Of a stretch of DNA of 64,000 bases, positions 45,744 to 55,083 are shown piece after piece. The position numbers and the translations under genes were made by a program. The stretch's first letter is position 1. Each line of letters opens with the position of its first letter. The notes under the pieces were generated by a model. That model was not told the origin of the DNA and did not search any database. It saw only the letters and a program-made list of their open reading frames with translations. The stretch comes from Clostridiales bacterium (lineage in GTDB: Bacteria; Bacillota; Clostridia; Lachnospirales; Lachnospiraceae): assembly GCA_023663185.1 (NCBI GenBank), contig JAMPHY010000008.1:62001-126000 (forward strand), written 5' to 3'.

Positions 45744-46754
45744 ATGGGAAGAAAAGACGATTATCAGTTTGATTATCTGGACGACAACACAAGGTTTGCA
45801 GACCAGATAAACGGAGCATTATTCAAGGGAAAACAAGTTGTAAAACCGGAAGAGCTGGAGCCGGAGGACTCACAGATTGTAAGCACAGGAAGCATTGACG
45901 GCGGTACAGGGCAAGAAGGAAAAAGTAGTAATCGAAAAGACAGGAAGCGGAGAGAAGGAAGCGGCGGTATTAGGACGGTCGTGGACAAGGCACGACTATG
46001 GAAGGGCAGGAAGTTACACATACTTGTAGTTGAAAACCAGAACTATGTCGATTACCAGATGGTGTTGCGGAATATGCTTTCTGAAAGTAACGGATACCGT
46101 AAACAGTGGAAGCAGAAGAAGCGGTTACATACTGCGGCAGGTGATTTAAAAGATAAAGACGAATACCTGTCTGGAATTAAGAAGGACGAAAAGTTTGCAC
46201 CTATTATTACGCTTGTTGTATATTTCGGAGACGAGCATAAGTGGAATGGGGCAAGGTGCTTGTATGACTTATTGGATATCGATGACGAGCTTAAAGAGTA
46301 TGTGACGAACTACAAGCTTAATTTGTATGACTGTCAGGAACATGATACTTTTAACGAATACCGCACAGGACTGCGACAGGTATTTGAAGCAGTCAGGTAT
46401 TCAAAGGACAAAGAGAGGCTTAAAGCGGTTATGGAAGAGAACAAAGAGGTGTACAGCCATATAGACAGCGAAACAAAAGATATGCTTGAAGTAGTAGCGA
46501 ACATAAGGATACCTGAAAAATTTAAGAGCGAAGAAAATGGAGAGGAGAGGTATAATATGTGTAAGGCGTTTGAAGATATGAGACTGGAAGGATATGAAGA
46601 GGGTATAGCAACTGAAATGGCGGCTGGCATAGAAAAGTTAATAAAGACTGTCAGAAATCTTGGAGCTTCCAAAGCAGCGGCATGCGAGCAGTTGATTCAG
46701 CAGTATGCCTTGAACGAGAATGAAGCCAATGAAAAGATAGAGTTGTACTGGTAA
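45744..46754 (+). CDS. Rpn/YhgA-like recombination-promoting nuclease family protein
   Basis: 336 aa, apparently full length. The N-terminal 110 residues hold FADQINGALFKGKQVVKPEEL and the nuclease core LHILVVENQNYVDYQMVLRN, where Glu-x-Gln replaces the usual Glu-x-Lys of PD-(D/E)XK enzymes, as in this family. Then come APIITLVVYFGDEHKWNGAR and a C-terminal helical region ending in an EGIATEMAAGIEKL segment. Rpn proteins promote recombination and are often called transposase-like. The ribosome site is AAGGGAGG. It is a likely source of the truncated relatives at 17499 and 61114. Confidence 0.8.
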   Translation: MGRKDDYQFDYLDDNTRFADQINGALFKGKQVVKPEELEPEDSQIVSTGSIDGGTGQEGKSSNRKDRKRREGSGGIRTVVDKARLWKGRKLHILVVENQNYVDYQMVLRNMLSESNGYRKQWKQKKRLHTAAGDLKDKDEYLSGIKKDEKFAPIITLVVYFGDEHKWNGARCLYDLLDIDDELKEYVTNYKLNLYDCQEHDTFNEYRTGLRQVFEAVRYSKDKERLKAVMEENKEVYSHIDSETKDMLEVVANIRIPEKFKSEENGEERYNMCKAFEDMRLEGYEEGIATEMAAGIEKLIKTVRNLGASKAAACEQLIQQYALNENEANEKIELYW

Positions 46755-46780
46755 TCTTTAAAAATTTTATATTAAATAAT

Positions 46781-46826
46781 AAAGCAGGGGAATAACTGAT
46801 TGTTTAGAGTTGTTCCTCTGCTTTTT
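46781..46826 (+). terminator. Terminator after the Rpn-family gene
   Basis: AAAGCAGGGGAATAA ... TTGTTCCTCTGCTTT pair and are followed by TTTT. The remaining gap to spoVAA is AT-rich with no gene seen. Confidence 0.8.
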
Positions 46827-46975
46827 TATCATATAGGCAAATAATTGCGAAGCAATTTTCTTGTTTTATCAAAGTTAAATCTTCAGTCTGCTTAAATGTA
46901 TAAAATTACCGTAAATCATAAATAATAGAATTAAAGCAATGGAAGAATTATAAGAAGTAGATGGAAGGTAAAGTT

Positions 46976-47611
46976 ATGTCAACTAAAAACGTAACCATAT
47001 ATCTGAAAGCCGAACAAAACGTAGAATTGCAGTCAGAGGACGTATATCTGAAAGATATCGGAAAAATGACATGCGCAGACAAACATACTTTAGCAAAAGC
47101 AAAAACTATCAAACTGCACCATTTCAAAGAAGGCGAGCAGAAAAGAACGGTAATAAGCATATTAAAGGTTATTGAGGAGATTGAAAAGACCTGTCCGAAT
47201 GTAAGCGTAGAAAATCTGGGAGAGTCGGATATCTTAATTGAACAGATTAATGTAAATAAGCATAAAGGGGCGGTGCAGGCGCTTAAAATATTTTTTGTCT
47301 CATTGGTAAGTTTTTTCGGAACGGCTTTTACAATTATGGCTTTTCATAATGATATCGGCATAAATGAAGTTTTTTCCAAAGTATATGAAATGGTGATGGG
47401 GTATAAAAGCGATGGTTACAGTATCTTGGAGCTTTCCTATTCGATAGGTCTGGCGGTCGGAATTATAGTCTTTTTTAATCATATAGGCGGAAGAAGGATT
47501 ACCAAAGATCCGACGCCGATTGAGGTGGAAATGCGCGTCTATGAAACTGATGTAAATAAGGCTTTAATAGAAACAGCGGATAGAGAAGGGAAAACTATAG
47601 ATGTTAATTAA
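46976..47611 (+). CDS. spoVAA: Stage V sporulation protein AA
   Basis: 211 aa. An N-terminal soluble domain (TKNVTIYLKAEQNVELQSED, VYLKDIGKMTC, DILIEQINVNK) is followed by two transmembrane helices (about residues 115-135 and 155-175) and the cytoplasmic ending KDPTPIEVEMRVYE, all typical of SpoVAA. The SpoVA channel moves Ca-dipicolinate into and out of spores. I chose ATG 46976 behind GGAAGG; an ATG 15 bases upstream is possible. The next gene overlaps by 11 bases. It should be expressed from a sigma G promoter. Confidence 0.92.
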   Translation: MSTKNVTIYLKAEQNVELQSEDVYLKDIGKMTCADKHTLAKAKTIKLHHFKEGEQKRTVISILKVIEEIEKTCPNVSVENLGESDILIEQINVNKHKGAVQALKIFFVSLVSFFGTAFTIMAFHNDIGINEVFSKVYEMVMGYKSDGYSILELSYSIGLAVGIIVFFNHIGGRRITKDPTPIEVEMRVYETDVNKALIETADREGKTIDVN

Positions 47612-48101
47612 GCAGATTTTTATGGCAATTCTGGGGGCGTCTTTTGGCATGGTTGTGTCTGGCGGTGTATTTACGGTTTTGATTTCCGTAGGGTTGATAC
47701 CGAGGTTTGCAGGGAAGATGCATATAGCGAGGAATATTTTTATTCTGGAAGAAATGGTGGTCTTGGGGACTATTGCCGGCGACTTTATGAGCATATTCAG
47801 CGATTATGGGAATATTGGCGAATGGGTGCATTCTAATCTGATATTCGGAGCGGGTAATACGGCGGCGTCATGGCATACGATAGGTGATATTATACTTATT
47901 CTTTTTGGTGTTTTTTCGGGGATTTTTGTAGGGTGTCTGGCGCTTGCCATTGCGGAGATGTTAAATACAATCCCGATTTTTTCAAGAAGAATCGGGTTTA
48001 GGCACGGGCTTGGACTCGCTATTCTTGCCGTCGCGCTTGGCAAGCTGGTTGGCAGCCTAATTTATTTTACGCAGAGTGTGTATCTGTATGGCGGGGTGTA
48101 A
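47601..48101 (+). CDS. spoVAB: Stage V sporulation protein AB
   Basis: 166 aa with four or five transmembrane helices. GGVFTVLISVGLIPRFAGKM, EEMVVLGTIAGDFMSIFS and the C-terminal HGLGLAILAVALGKLVGSLI match SpoVAB. It overlaps spoVAA by 11 bases, and spoVAC follows after 114 bases. Confidence 0.92.
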   Translation: MLIKQIFMAILGASFGMVVSGGVFTVLISVGLIPRFAGKMHIARNIFILEEMVVLGTIAGDFMSIFSDYGNIGEWVHSNLIFGAGNTAASWHTIGDIILILFGVFSGIFVGCLALAIAEMLNTIPIFSRRIGFRHGLGLAILAVALGKLVGSLIYFTQSVYLYGGV

Positions 48102-48215
48102 GGCGGAGCGTTATGCAAAAGTCATGCATAGTGATATATATTGGGTTGAGTGATATAAAGCCGAATATTATGAATAAGTATAGATAAATTATGAGGAAAG
48201 GCATGGTAATTAATT

Positions 48216-48764
48216 ATGGAAGGAAAAACACAGAGTTTACAGAAGGAAAACATGCAGCATAACGAAAACATACAGCAGAAGGAAAGTGCGCAGCAGAATG
48301 AGCAGACGCAAAAGGATAAAGCGGAGCAGAGCAAGGAGTACAGTGAGCGTGTGAAAGCGGTAACGCCTACGCACAATCTTTTCCTGCAAATGCTAAAAGC
48401 GTTTATAACGGGCGGCGTTATCTGCTGTATCGGACAGGTAATCATTAACTATGCGACAAATAGCATGGGGCTTGATAAAGAAACGGCGGCTTCATGGTGT
48501 TCTATGCTGCTTGTGCTTTTGAGCGTACTGCTTACAGGATTTAATATTTATCCTAAGCTGGTTGAGTGGGGCGGCGCGGGAGCGTTGGTGCCTATTACGG
48601 GCTTTGCCAATTCCGTATCTGCGCCTGCGATTGAATATAAGAAGGAAGGACAGGTATACGGAATCGGAGCGAAAATCTTTACGATTGCCGGACCGGTAAT
48701 TTTATACGGAATCTTTACAAGCTGGGTGCTAGGGTTGATATATTGGGTGGTTTCGCTTGTGTGA
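48216..48764 (+). CDS. spoVAC: Stage V sporulation protein AC
   Basis: 182 aa. The C-terminal 130 residues are a standard SpoVAC membrane domain (FLQMLKAFITGGVICCIGQV, GAGALVPITGFANSVSAPA, GQVYGIGAKIFTIAGPVI, YGIFTSWVLGLIYWV). Before it lies an unusual 45-residue Gln/Lys/Glu-rich head (NENIQQKESAQQNEQTQ). spoVAD, which normally follows, is not found here: the next gene is a cardiolipin synthase. Confidence 0.92.
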   Translation: MEGKTQSLQKENMQHNENIQQKESAQQNEQTQKDKAEQSKEYSERVKAVTPTHNLFLQMLKAFITGGVICCIGQVIINYATNSMGLDKETAASWCSMLLVLLSVLLTGFNIYPKLVEWGGAGALVPITGFANSVSAPAIEYKKEGQVYGIGAKIFTIAGPVILYGIFTSWVLGLIYWVVSLV

Positions 48765-48854
48765 GAAAATCGGGGGGTTGGCAAACCGGTCATAAATCTG
48801 TCACAATCTTAAAAATCCTGTTGATTTTTCTGCAAGAACTTCATATAATATCTT

Positions 48855-48885
48855 TCGGGGAGATAGGGGCTTATCTCCCTGTTTT
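48855..48885 (+). terminator. Terminator after spoVAC
   Basis: The GGGGAGATAGGGGCTTATCTCCC hairpin region is followed by TGTTTTG. It separates spoVAC from the phospholipase-D-family gene. Confidence 0.6.
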
Positions 48886-48919
48886 GATATGATGATGGAT
48901 TATATGGAGGGCGTGTTAA

Positions 48920-50476
48920 ATGAACGAAGAACTTCACTTGCTTAAAAAGCAGAAAAAAGGCGTGCTGCGCATTATATTCAGCAGGGTGGGAATTATTATG
49001 CTGCTGCTTATTTTAGCTGTATGCTGTTTCCTGATAACAGAGATATTCTTTGCGGCTATGATTGACAAGATTTTGGGCGGGATTGGACTCTTTAACCTGT
49101 GCGTAGTCGTGTACCTAATTAATACTGATATGGACAGCTCCGCCAAGCTGACGTGGATATTGATAATTTCCGTAACGTCATTTTTCGGCACGCTGTTTTA
49201 TATTTATACCAAGTCTGATATCGGCAGCCGTGCGCTTGGTACGGGCTGTAACTGGCTGATTAAAGAACATAAGAATGATATACAGCAGGATAATGCCGTT
49301 ATGGACGAACTTAAAAGTGCCAGCAACGAAACGGCGGACCTTGTGCATTATCTTAACAGAAGCGGGGCTTTTCCTGCGACTACGGGGAATAAAGTTACAT
49401 ACTATCCTGTGGGTGAGAAGAAGTGGGAAGCTGTGCTTGAGGAACTAAAGAAAGCCGAGAAGTTTATCTTTATGGAGTATTTTATAATAGAAGAGGGAAA
49501 AATGTGGGGGAGTATTCTGAATATCCTTGCGCAGAAGGCGAAACAGGGCATAGATGTGCGGGTGATGTATGACGGTACCTGCGCGATTGCTCTTTTGCCC
49601 TATAATTATCCGAAGATGCTTGAAAAATACGGAATTAAATGCAAGATGTTTTCACCTGTCACTCCGTTCCTTTCGACTCACTATAATTACCGCGACCATA
49701 GGAAGATACTTGTAATCGACGGCAAGGTAGGCTTTAACGGCGGTATTAATCTTGGCGACGAGTACATAAACCATGCCAAGCCTTATGGACACTGGAAAGA
49801 TACTGCGGTAAGAATAGAGGGAAAAGCAGTGGACAATCTGACGCTGATGTTTCTTAACATGTGGTCATTGGGTGAGAGGAATCCCGATTATAAAAGCTAT
49901 CTGGGGATTGCCGATAAGTACGATGAAAAAGGATATGTGGTTCCTTACGGGGATAATCCGTTCGATGACGATAAGGTCGGTGAAAAGGTCTATATGGATA
50001 TCCTGAACCGTGCAAACAGTTATGTGCATATAATGACGCCGTATCTGATATTGGACGACGAACTGCTGACAGCATTAAAATATTCCGCCGAAAGAGGCAT
50101 AGATACGAAGCTTATATTGCCCGGAATACCGGATAAAAAGCCGGTATACGCCCTTGCAAAGACTTATTTTAAGACGCTGCTGGATTCCGGTGTGGAAATA
50201 TATCTCTACACGCCGGGTTTTGTTCATGCGAAGGTCTTTGTCTCCGATGATGTAAAGGCAGTAGTTGGCACGATAAATCTTGATTACAGGAGCTTGTATC
50301 ATCATTTTGAGTGCGGCACATATCTTTATGGCACAGACTGCGTGGCGGATATCGAAGCCGATTATAAGGATACGCTTGCAAAGTGTGAAAAGGTTACTTA
50401 TGAAAGTATTAAAAAAGAAAAAGTATTTACAAAGATAATGGGACGATTTATGAGACTGATTGCACCGCTTTTATAA
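48920..50476 (+). CDS. cls: Cardiolipin synthase
   Basis: 518-aa phospholipase-D superfamily enzyme that joins two phosphatidylglycerols into cardiolipin. Two N-terminal transmembrane helices (residues 17-40 and 45-65) are followed by two HKD motifs: HRKILVIDGKVGFNGG with FMEYFIIEEGKMWG upstream, and HAKVFVSDDVKAVVGTINLD. Both catalytic His-Lys-Asp sets are complete. Length is normal for ClsA-type proteins. It stands alone after a terminator, and its ribosome site is GGAGGG. Confidence 0.94.
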   Translation: MNEELHLLKKQKKGVLRIIFSRVGIIMLLLILAVCCFLITEIFFAAMIDKILGGIGLFNLCVVVYLINTDMDSSAKLTWILIISVTSFFGTLFYIYTKSDIGSRALGTGCNWLIKEHKNDIQQDNAVMDELKSASNETADLVHYLNRSGAFPATTGNKVTYYPVGEKKWEAVLEELKKAEKFIFMEYFIIEEGKMWGSILNILAQKAKQGIDVRVMYDGTCAIALLPYNYPKMLEKYGIKCKMFSPVTPFLSTHYNYRDHRKILVIDGKVGFNGGINLGDEYINHAKPYGHWKDTAVRIEGKAVDNLTLMFLNMWSLGERNPDYKSYLGIADKYDEKGYVVPYGDNPFDDDKVGEKVYMDILNRANSYVHIMTPYLILDDELLTALKYSAERGIDTKLILPGIPDKKPVYALAKTYFKTLLDSGVEIYLYTPGFVHAKVFVSDDVKAVVGTINLDYRSLYHHFECGTYLYGTDCVADIEADYKDTLAKCEKVTYESIKKEKVFTKIMGRFMRLIAPLL

Positions 50477-50619
50477 TTGTAAACTGAGATTTCCACATAC
50501 AATTCGTACCATAAAAAGTGCGAAGTGTGCCGGTGCACTTGCTTTGTGAACTTTATCTGATTAGTATATATTATAGCTGGAAAGATAAAAATATGTCATA
50601 GTAAGGAGATGCACACAAG

Positions 50620-52620
50620 ATGTTAAAAACAATCAAAGGAAGGCTTACAATCAGTGTGATTGGAATTGTGGTAGCCAGTATTCTGCTGACTACTGCGGGA
50701 ATTATGACGATTGCAGGAAGGCGTATGATTCAGGAAAAAACGCAGGCTCTGCAGCTCAATGCGGATAAGTACGCGGAAGAGATTAATACATGGATTGAAA
50801 ATGAGAAAATGTTAGCGTCCGGAACGGCGTCTGCAATAGAATCAGGTGGCAGGACAGACGTGGACTTCATTCAATCTGTGGTGGATATTTATGCAAACGG
50901 CAGGGAAGAACTTTTGAATCTATACTGTGGGACAAAGGACAGCGACTTTATTCAATCCAACCGCGAAGCAGAAATCCCCGAAGGATATGATCCGACAGCA
51001 CGCGGCTGGTATCAACAGGCGGCTAAAGAAGGAAAAGTTATTGTAACCGATCCTTATTGGGACGTACTGACAAATCAGATGTGTACTACTATTGCAGCTC
51101 CGGTTTACATAAATAGTGAGCTTGTGGGCGTAATCGGTCTTGACGTGACGCTGGGAACGGTGACGGATTTGACCGGAAGCATTAATTATGAAGAGGGCGT
51201 GTACGGCTTTCTTGTAGATAGCAGCGGTCAATATGTGGCGCATGAGAATAAGACCTATGAACCCACGGAAGAGACAGTGACGGCGGTTGCGGATATTCTG
51301 CCGGACGTTGCGGAAATGATTAGCGGGGCAAATAGCGAAGTAAAGAAGTTGGCGGATTACGATGGAGAAAACAGCTATTTTGCGGTGTCCAAGATAGAGG
51401 GAAGCAGTTGGAGTCTGGGAGTTGTATCGCCTACTGCTAATGCGACTGCTTCGCTGACGGCAATGATTGCAGTAGCGATATTGATTGCCTTTATAGTTAT
51501 TGTTTTTGTGGCTGTGTTTATGGCAGGGTTAATCGGAAGAATGCTTGCGCCCATACAGATGCTGAAACAATTTGCGTCCGGAGATTTTTCAGAAAATGTA
51601 TCTGTGGATAAGACGATTCCCGCTGAATATAAAAACGAGACGGAACAAATTCGGACTGCCACGGCAGGAGTAAAGAAGCAGATTCGGGAAATTATTTTGA
51701 ATACTAAGCAGGAAGCGGGAGCGATTAGCACGATTGCCGAAGGGACTTCCGATAAAATGACGGTGCTTAATAAGGACATTTCCGGTATTTCCGGTCTGGT
51801 GGGACAGGTTATGGACCAGACGAAGAAAGCGCAAGGGTTGGCGGAAGGAATCCGCGGCAACGGTCGAGAGCTGGGAGAGTCCATAGAAAAAGTGGCTATG
51901 AAGGCAACGGAGGCAGCGGAGCAGTCGGGCGGTATCATGGAGCGTGCAGGAAAACAGCATGAAAGCTCTAAAGCGTCTGCGCAGGAAGCTGTAGCGATTT
52001 ATCAGTCAACGAGAGGGGATTTGGAAAAAGCTATTACGGACGCGCAGAGAGTAAATGAAATCGATACCTTGACGGAAGAAATTCTTGCCATCAGCTCGCA
52101 GACAAATCTCTTGGCGTTGAATGCTTCAATAGAGGCGGCAAGAGCAGGCGAGGCAGGAAGAGGATTTTCTGTTGTAGCGGACGAAATCAGGCAGCTTGCG
52201 GACAATTCTAAACAAGCCGTAGATAAGATTAGGCAGGTAACAGAGGGCGTGGTGCAAAACGTCGCATTTTTGTCTGAGAGTTCGGGAAAATTGTTGGATT
52301 TCATGAACGGAAAAGTTATGGAAGATTATGAGAAAATGACAGAGCTTGCCAAGATGTATCAGAAAGATGCAGAGTTCTATAATGATATCTCCGGCGAGCT
52401 GGGTATATCTTCTAAAGAAATGAGCGCTAGTATGGTTGAAATCAATGATTCCATCATCGCGATTACAGGATTGGTGGACGAGATTGCGGAGTCCATGCGC
52501 GGTATGGAGCAATCGGCAGATGATTCCAATAGCAATTCCGAGGCTGTTGTTGAACAGATGAAAGAATTATTCCGTTTGAGCGAACTTCTTAATCAGACTG
52601 TGGCTTCGTTTAGGGTATAA
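50620..52620 (+). CDS. Methyl-accepting chemotaxis protein
   Basis: 666 aa. A transmembrane helix (residues 10-30) is followed by a dCache-type extracytoplasmic sensor (about 35-280; [54 protein letters not shown]), a second helix (283-310), HAMP and the cytoplasmic signalling coiled coil. The hairpin tip reads [20 protein letters not shown], then [20 protein letters not shown]. It senses a small ligand, probably an amino acid or an organic acid as in other dCache receptors (inference), and implies that the organism may be motile. A hairpin follows. Confidence 0.95.
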   Translation: MLKTIKGRLTISVIGIVVASILLTTAGIMTIAGRRMIQEKTQALQLNADKYAEEINTWIENEKMLASGTASAIESGGRTDVDFIQSVVDIYANGREELLNLYCGTKDSDFIQSNREAEIPEGYDPTARGWYQQAAKEGKVIVTDPYWDVLTNQMCTTIAAPVYINSELVGVIGLDVTLGTVTDLTGSINYEEGVYGFLVDSSGQYVAHENKTYEPTEETVTAVADILPDVAEMISGANSEVKKLADYDGENSYFAVSKIEGSSWSLGVVSPTANATASLTAMIAVAILIAFIVIVFVAVFMAGLIGRMLAPIQMLKQFASGDFSENVSVDKTIPAEYKNETEQIRTATAGVKKQIREIILNTKQEAGAISTIAEGTSDKMTVLNKDISGISGLVGQVMDQTKKAQGLAEGIRGNGRELGESIEKVAMKATEAAEQSGGIMERAGKQHESSKASAQEAVAIYQSTRGDLEKAITDAQRVNEIDTLTEEILAISSQTNLLALNASIEAARAGEAGRGFSVVADEIRQLADNSKQAVDKIRQVTEGVVQNVAFLSESSGKLLDFMNGKVMEDYEKMTELAKMYQKDAEFYNDISGELGISSKEMSASMVEINDSIIAITGLVDEIAESMRGMEQSADDSNSNSEAVVEQMKELFRLSELLNQTVASFRV

Positions 52621-52635
52621 AATAGATGTATATAG

Positions 52636-52706
52636 TTCGGTATGAACAGCTTTGTGGCTTGACAGTTATGTGGGGCAGGCAGGAGGCTGATCATACCGAA
52701 TATTTA
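52636..52706. terminator. Bidirectional hairpin between the receptor and the minus-strand operon
   Basis: Arms TTCGGTATGAACAGC (52636-52650) and GCTGATCATACCGAA (52686-52700), with one mismatch, enclose about 35 bases and are followed by an AT-rich stretch. It lies between convergent genes. Confidence 0.55.
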
Positions 52707-52708
52707 TA

Positions 52709-53017
52709 TTATTTGCTTATCCAGCAGATTATAGTGATGATAGCTTCAATAATAAGGCGAATAATATGGTGGTGAATGTGAATATTGTTCTGTCGATAGC
52801 CGTTTATAAGCGTACCAATAGAAATACTTATCATTCCGATAATCAGAAAAATAATTAAATTTCTACACCAGACGATATCGATTAAACTATATATGCCAAT
52901 CAATATACCGCCAATGAATATAAGTATAGAAGAAATGCTTTTTGATTTCTCATTGCATACTGCAAATATCATTAATCCTGCATAGAATACAGCGAGAATA
53001 ATTCCGACAATTTTCAT
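52709..53017 (-). CDS. Small membrane protein
   Basis: 102 aa with about four transmembrane helices and short loops; a His-rich NNIHIHHHIIRLI segment lies near the end. It directly follows (two bases) the small HTH gene on the same strand, so it belongs to the DUF2975/HTH operon. Function unknown. Confidence 0.62.
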   Translation of the reverse strand: MKIVGIILAVFYAGLMIFAVCNEKSKSISSILIFIGGILIGIYSLIDIVWCRNLIIFLIIGMISISIGTLINGYRQNNIHIHHHIIRLIIEAIITIICWISK

Positions 53018-53018
53018 T

Positions 53019-53240
53019 TTAACTTTTTTCTCCTTTATCCCTTGTATATTCTAAAATATCTCCCGGTTGACAATCGAGGACATCGCATATTGCTTCTAAA
53101 GTAGAAAAGCGGATTGCGCTTATTTTTCCTGTTTTTATTTTAGATAAATTCACGTTGGCAACGCCTACTTTTTCGGATAGTTCTTTTAACGACATTTTTC
53201 TATCCGCCATAACTCTGTCTAGTCTCATGATTATTGGCAT
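53019..53240 (-). CDS. Small XRE-family (YozG-like) regulator
   Basis: 73-aa helix-turn-helix protein: LDRVMADRKMSLKELSEKVG, ANVNLSKIKTGKI, FSTLEAICDVLDCQPGDIL. This size and the neighbouring DUF2975 gene match the common YoaS/YozG pair, in which the DNA-binding protein controls its own operon. It starts nine bases after the DUF2975 gene with an AGGTGAT site. Confidence 0.85.
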   Translation of the reverse strand: MPIIMRLDRVMADRKMSLKELSEKVGVANVNLSKIKTGKISAIRFSTLEAICDVLDCQPGDILEYTRDKGEKS

Positions 53241-53249
53241 ATTATCACC

Positions 53250-53792
53250 TCACAAAGTTTCATCATATTCCTGCTGCAAATCACAGCCATAGTCGAAGAT
53301 TAAAGAAATACAGTAAATAATTGTGCCGATTATCAGTCCGGCAATATTGACTCTCCATGTGAGTTCTCCAATGGTATAATAGTCAACTAAAGCATCGGAA
53401 TAACTCCCTACTATACTTAAAATAATAGCAATAACTGCAATGCTTTTAATCCGTATAGTATTCTTATGTAGAAAAGGAGTATCTTTTTCTTTTATATCAC
53501 GGAAAATAGCATGAACAAAGAATATCATGGCTGATATAAGTAATGTATCTATCAGCATAAAAACAAACATAATTAAAAGTGATTGCGGGGCAATATTTAT
53601 TATAGTTCCGTTATTGGCTGTAACTGCAAACGCCGCAATAAAAGACAGCCGGATATCTTCACTTGAAAATATTAAAATGCTGATTGCGATTAGCGATAAT
53701 ACTGTTGCAATAATGGATATAATAAATCCTAATTTGAGAATGACGGTAATTTTTTGACTTGCATTTCTTATTTTTTGCTGGCTGGGTTTCAT
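53250..53792 (-). CDS. DUF2975 membrane protein
   Basis: 180 aa with four transmembrane helices, matching DUF2975 (YoaS-like) proteins: VILKLGFIISIIATVLSLIA near the N-terminus and a characteristic FVHAIFRDIKEKDTPFLHKN loop ahead of the third helix. It is the first gene of a three-gene minus-strand operon with the YozG-like regulator. The role of the family is unknown; it may hold the regulator at the membrane. Confidence 0.85.
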   Translation of the reverse strand: MKPSQQKIRNASQKITVILKLGFIISIIATVLSLIAISILIFSSEDIRLSFIAAFAVTANNGTIINIAPQSLLIMFVFMLIDTLLISAMIFFVHAIFRDIKEKDTPFLHKNTIRIKSIAVIAIILSIVGSYSDALVDYYTIGELTWRVNIAGLIIGTIIYCISLIFDYGCDLQQEYDETL

Positions 53793-53991
53793 GCTATGCT
53801 ATTGCCCCTTTCGTGAATTATAAATTCTAGGTAATTACAAATTTAAGTTTGAGTGATGTTATTTGCCTGACTGAATTGATTATATGGTAAAAATAAATGT
53901 ATGTCAATAATTTATTTTATGTTTATCGTTAATTTATTTATAATAAAGGTTTAATAATAGAATTTGGGGCATATTTGTGATAAAATAATAA

Positions 53992-54008
53992 CTGCAACCA
54001 ATAGTTGC
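53992..54008. promoter_or_regulatory. Operator-like motif upstream of the second membrane XRE gene
   Basis: CTGCAACCAATAGTTGC, identical to 15519-15535. It lies in the 288-bp divergent gap between the DUF2975 operon and the XRE gene, 35 bases ahead of a TATATT (54043-54048). No other feature was seen in this gap. Confidence 0.55.
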
Positions 54009-54080
54009 CGTATAGTTGGTAGAGTGTAGCTGAAGAAATCGGTATATTATTGCTATCAAAATTAAACGGGGGTTAGTAAT

Positions 54081-55049
54081 ATGAACGAGAACCAACTGGC
54101 TGAAAACCTTAAACACTATCGTAAAAAGAAGGGGCTATCACAGGAAAAAGTTGCTGAATATATGAATGTCAGCAGACAGGCTGTGACTAAATGGGAAGCT
54201 AATTCTTCCAGACCAAGTTCCGACAATCTAATCAAATTGGCGGCATTACTTGAAGTTAATGTTGATACGCTGTTAGGAAACGAAGAAGAAAAATTACAAA
54301 CCGAGTCGTCAGTGGGAAAAATGTCGTGGTTTTTTATAGGGATATCAGCATTGTGCGTAATTATATATATAATCAGCAGCGTTTTAACGGATACTTTTAG
54401 CAGCGAAACGCTAATCTGCATGTTTATTTCATTTGTTCCGATACAGTTATTTCTGCATATTTATTTTTTCAATGCAATAAAAAATAATTCTTTCAGTGGT
54501 ATTGCCGGATTTGATGACAAGATAGATTATGATATTGCCGAAGTAAAAAAGCTGCTGATACAGATTGATTTGCATATAGGAGTTATATCTACCGTATATA
54601 TTTTTTTGCTTTGCGCGCTAAGTCAGATTGATTTGAAAATAAAGTGGTTTGGCGGCGTTTTGTTTATGATATATTTTATTAATTTTGTCGCGGGCATAGA
54701 AATGAATAACTATAAAATGATAGATAAAATATATCGTGATGAGGACGATAAGAAACGTGCAAAGCGTAGTATTCCGATAACTGTAATATATACAGCAATA
54801 TTATGTATAGGAGTAGGAATAGCAGGTATAGTATTTGAAGTAAAAGGAATTGAGAACAATACCCTGCCTGCAATAAAAATATGTGGACTGCTGCTGTTGG
54901 GTATAATAAGTGTGACGACAGGGTTTTTGCTGGAAAATGGCAGAATAAAAAAGTGGAATCCAACAAGTACGGATTATAGAATAAGTAAATCAAGTGTAGT
55001 TAGTGTATGTATTTGTCTGGTAATGTATGGGCTTATGTGTGTTGTGTAA
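54081..55049 (+). CDS. XRE-family regulator with membrane domain
   Basis: 322 aa. The helix-turn-helix at residues 5-60 (LKHYRKKKGLSQEKVAEYMN, VSRQAVTKWEANSSRPSSDN) closely resembles that of the regulator at 15652. After a linker come six or seven transmembrane helices. Unlike the other copy it lacks the HVG repeats and is not followed by a DUF4097 gene. It is monocistronic and ends in a terminator shared with the minus-strand ABC operon. A regulatory role at the membrane is inferred. Confidence 0.8.
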   Translation: MNENQLAENLKHYRKKKGLSQEKVAEYMNVSRQAVTKWEANSSRPSSDNLIKLAALLEVNVDTLLGNEEEKLQTESSVGKMSWFFIGISALCVIIYIISSVLTDTFSSETLICMFISFVPIQLFLHIYFFNAIKNNSFSGIAGFDDKIDYDIAEVKKLLIQIDLHIGVISTVYIFLLCALSQIDLKIKWFGGVLFMIYFINFVAGIEMNNYKMIDKIYRDEDDKKRAKRSIPITVIYTAILCIGVGIAGIVFEVKGIENNTLPAIKICGLLLLGIISVTTGFLLENGRIKKWNPTSTDYRISKSSVVSVCICLVMYGLMCVV

Positions 55050-55074
55050 GGGGGAATTTCCCCCTTTTGTTTTG
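55048..55074. terminator. Terminator between convergent genes
   Basis: AAGGGGGAATTTCCCCCTT is nearly a perfect palindrome and is followed by TTGTTTT on the forward strand. Confidence 0.8.
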
Positions 55075-55083
55075 GCTGCTCTA

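Noticed and set aside
51375-51938. 187-aa reverse-strand open frame inside the chemotaxis receptor
   Set aside because: The forward frame is an unmistakable receptor; the reverse frame only mirrors its repetitive coiled-coil codons.
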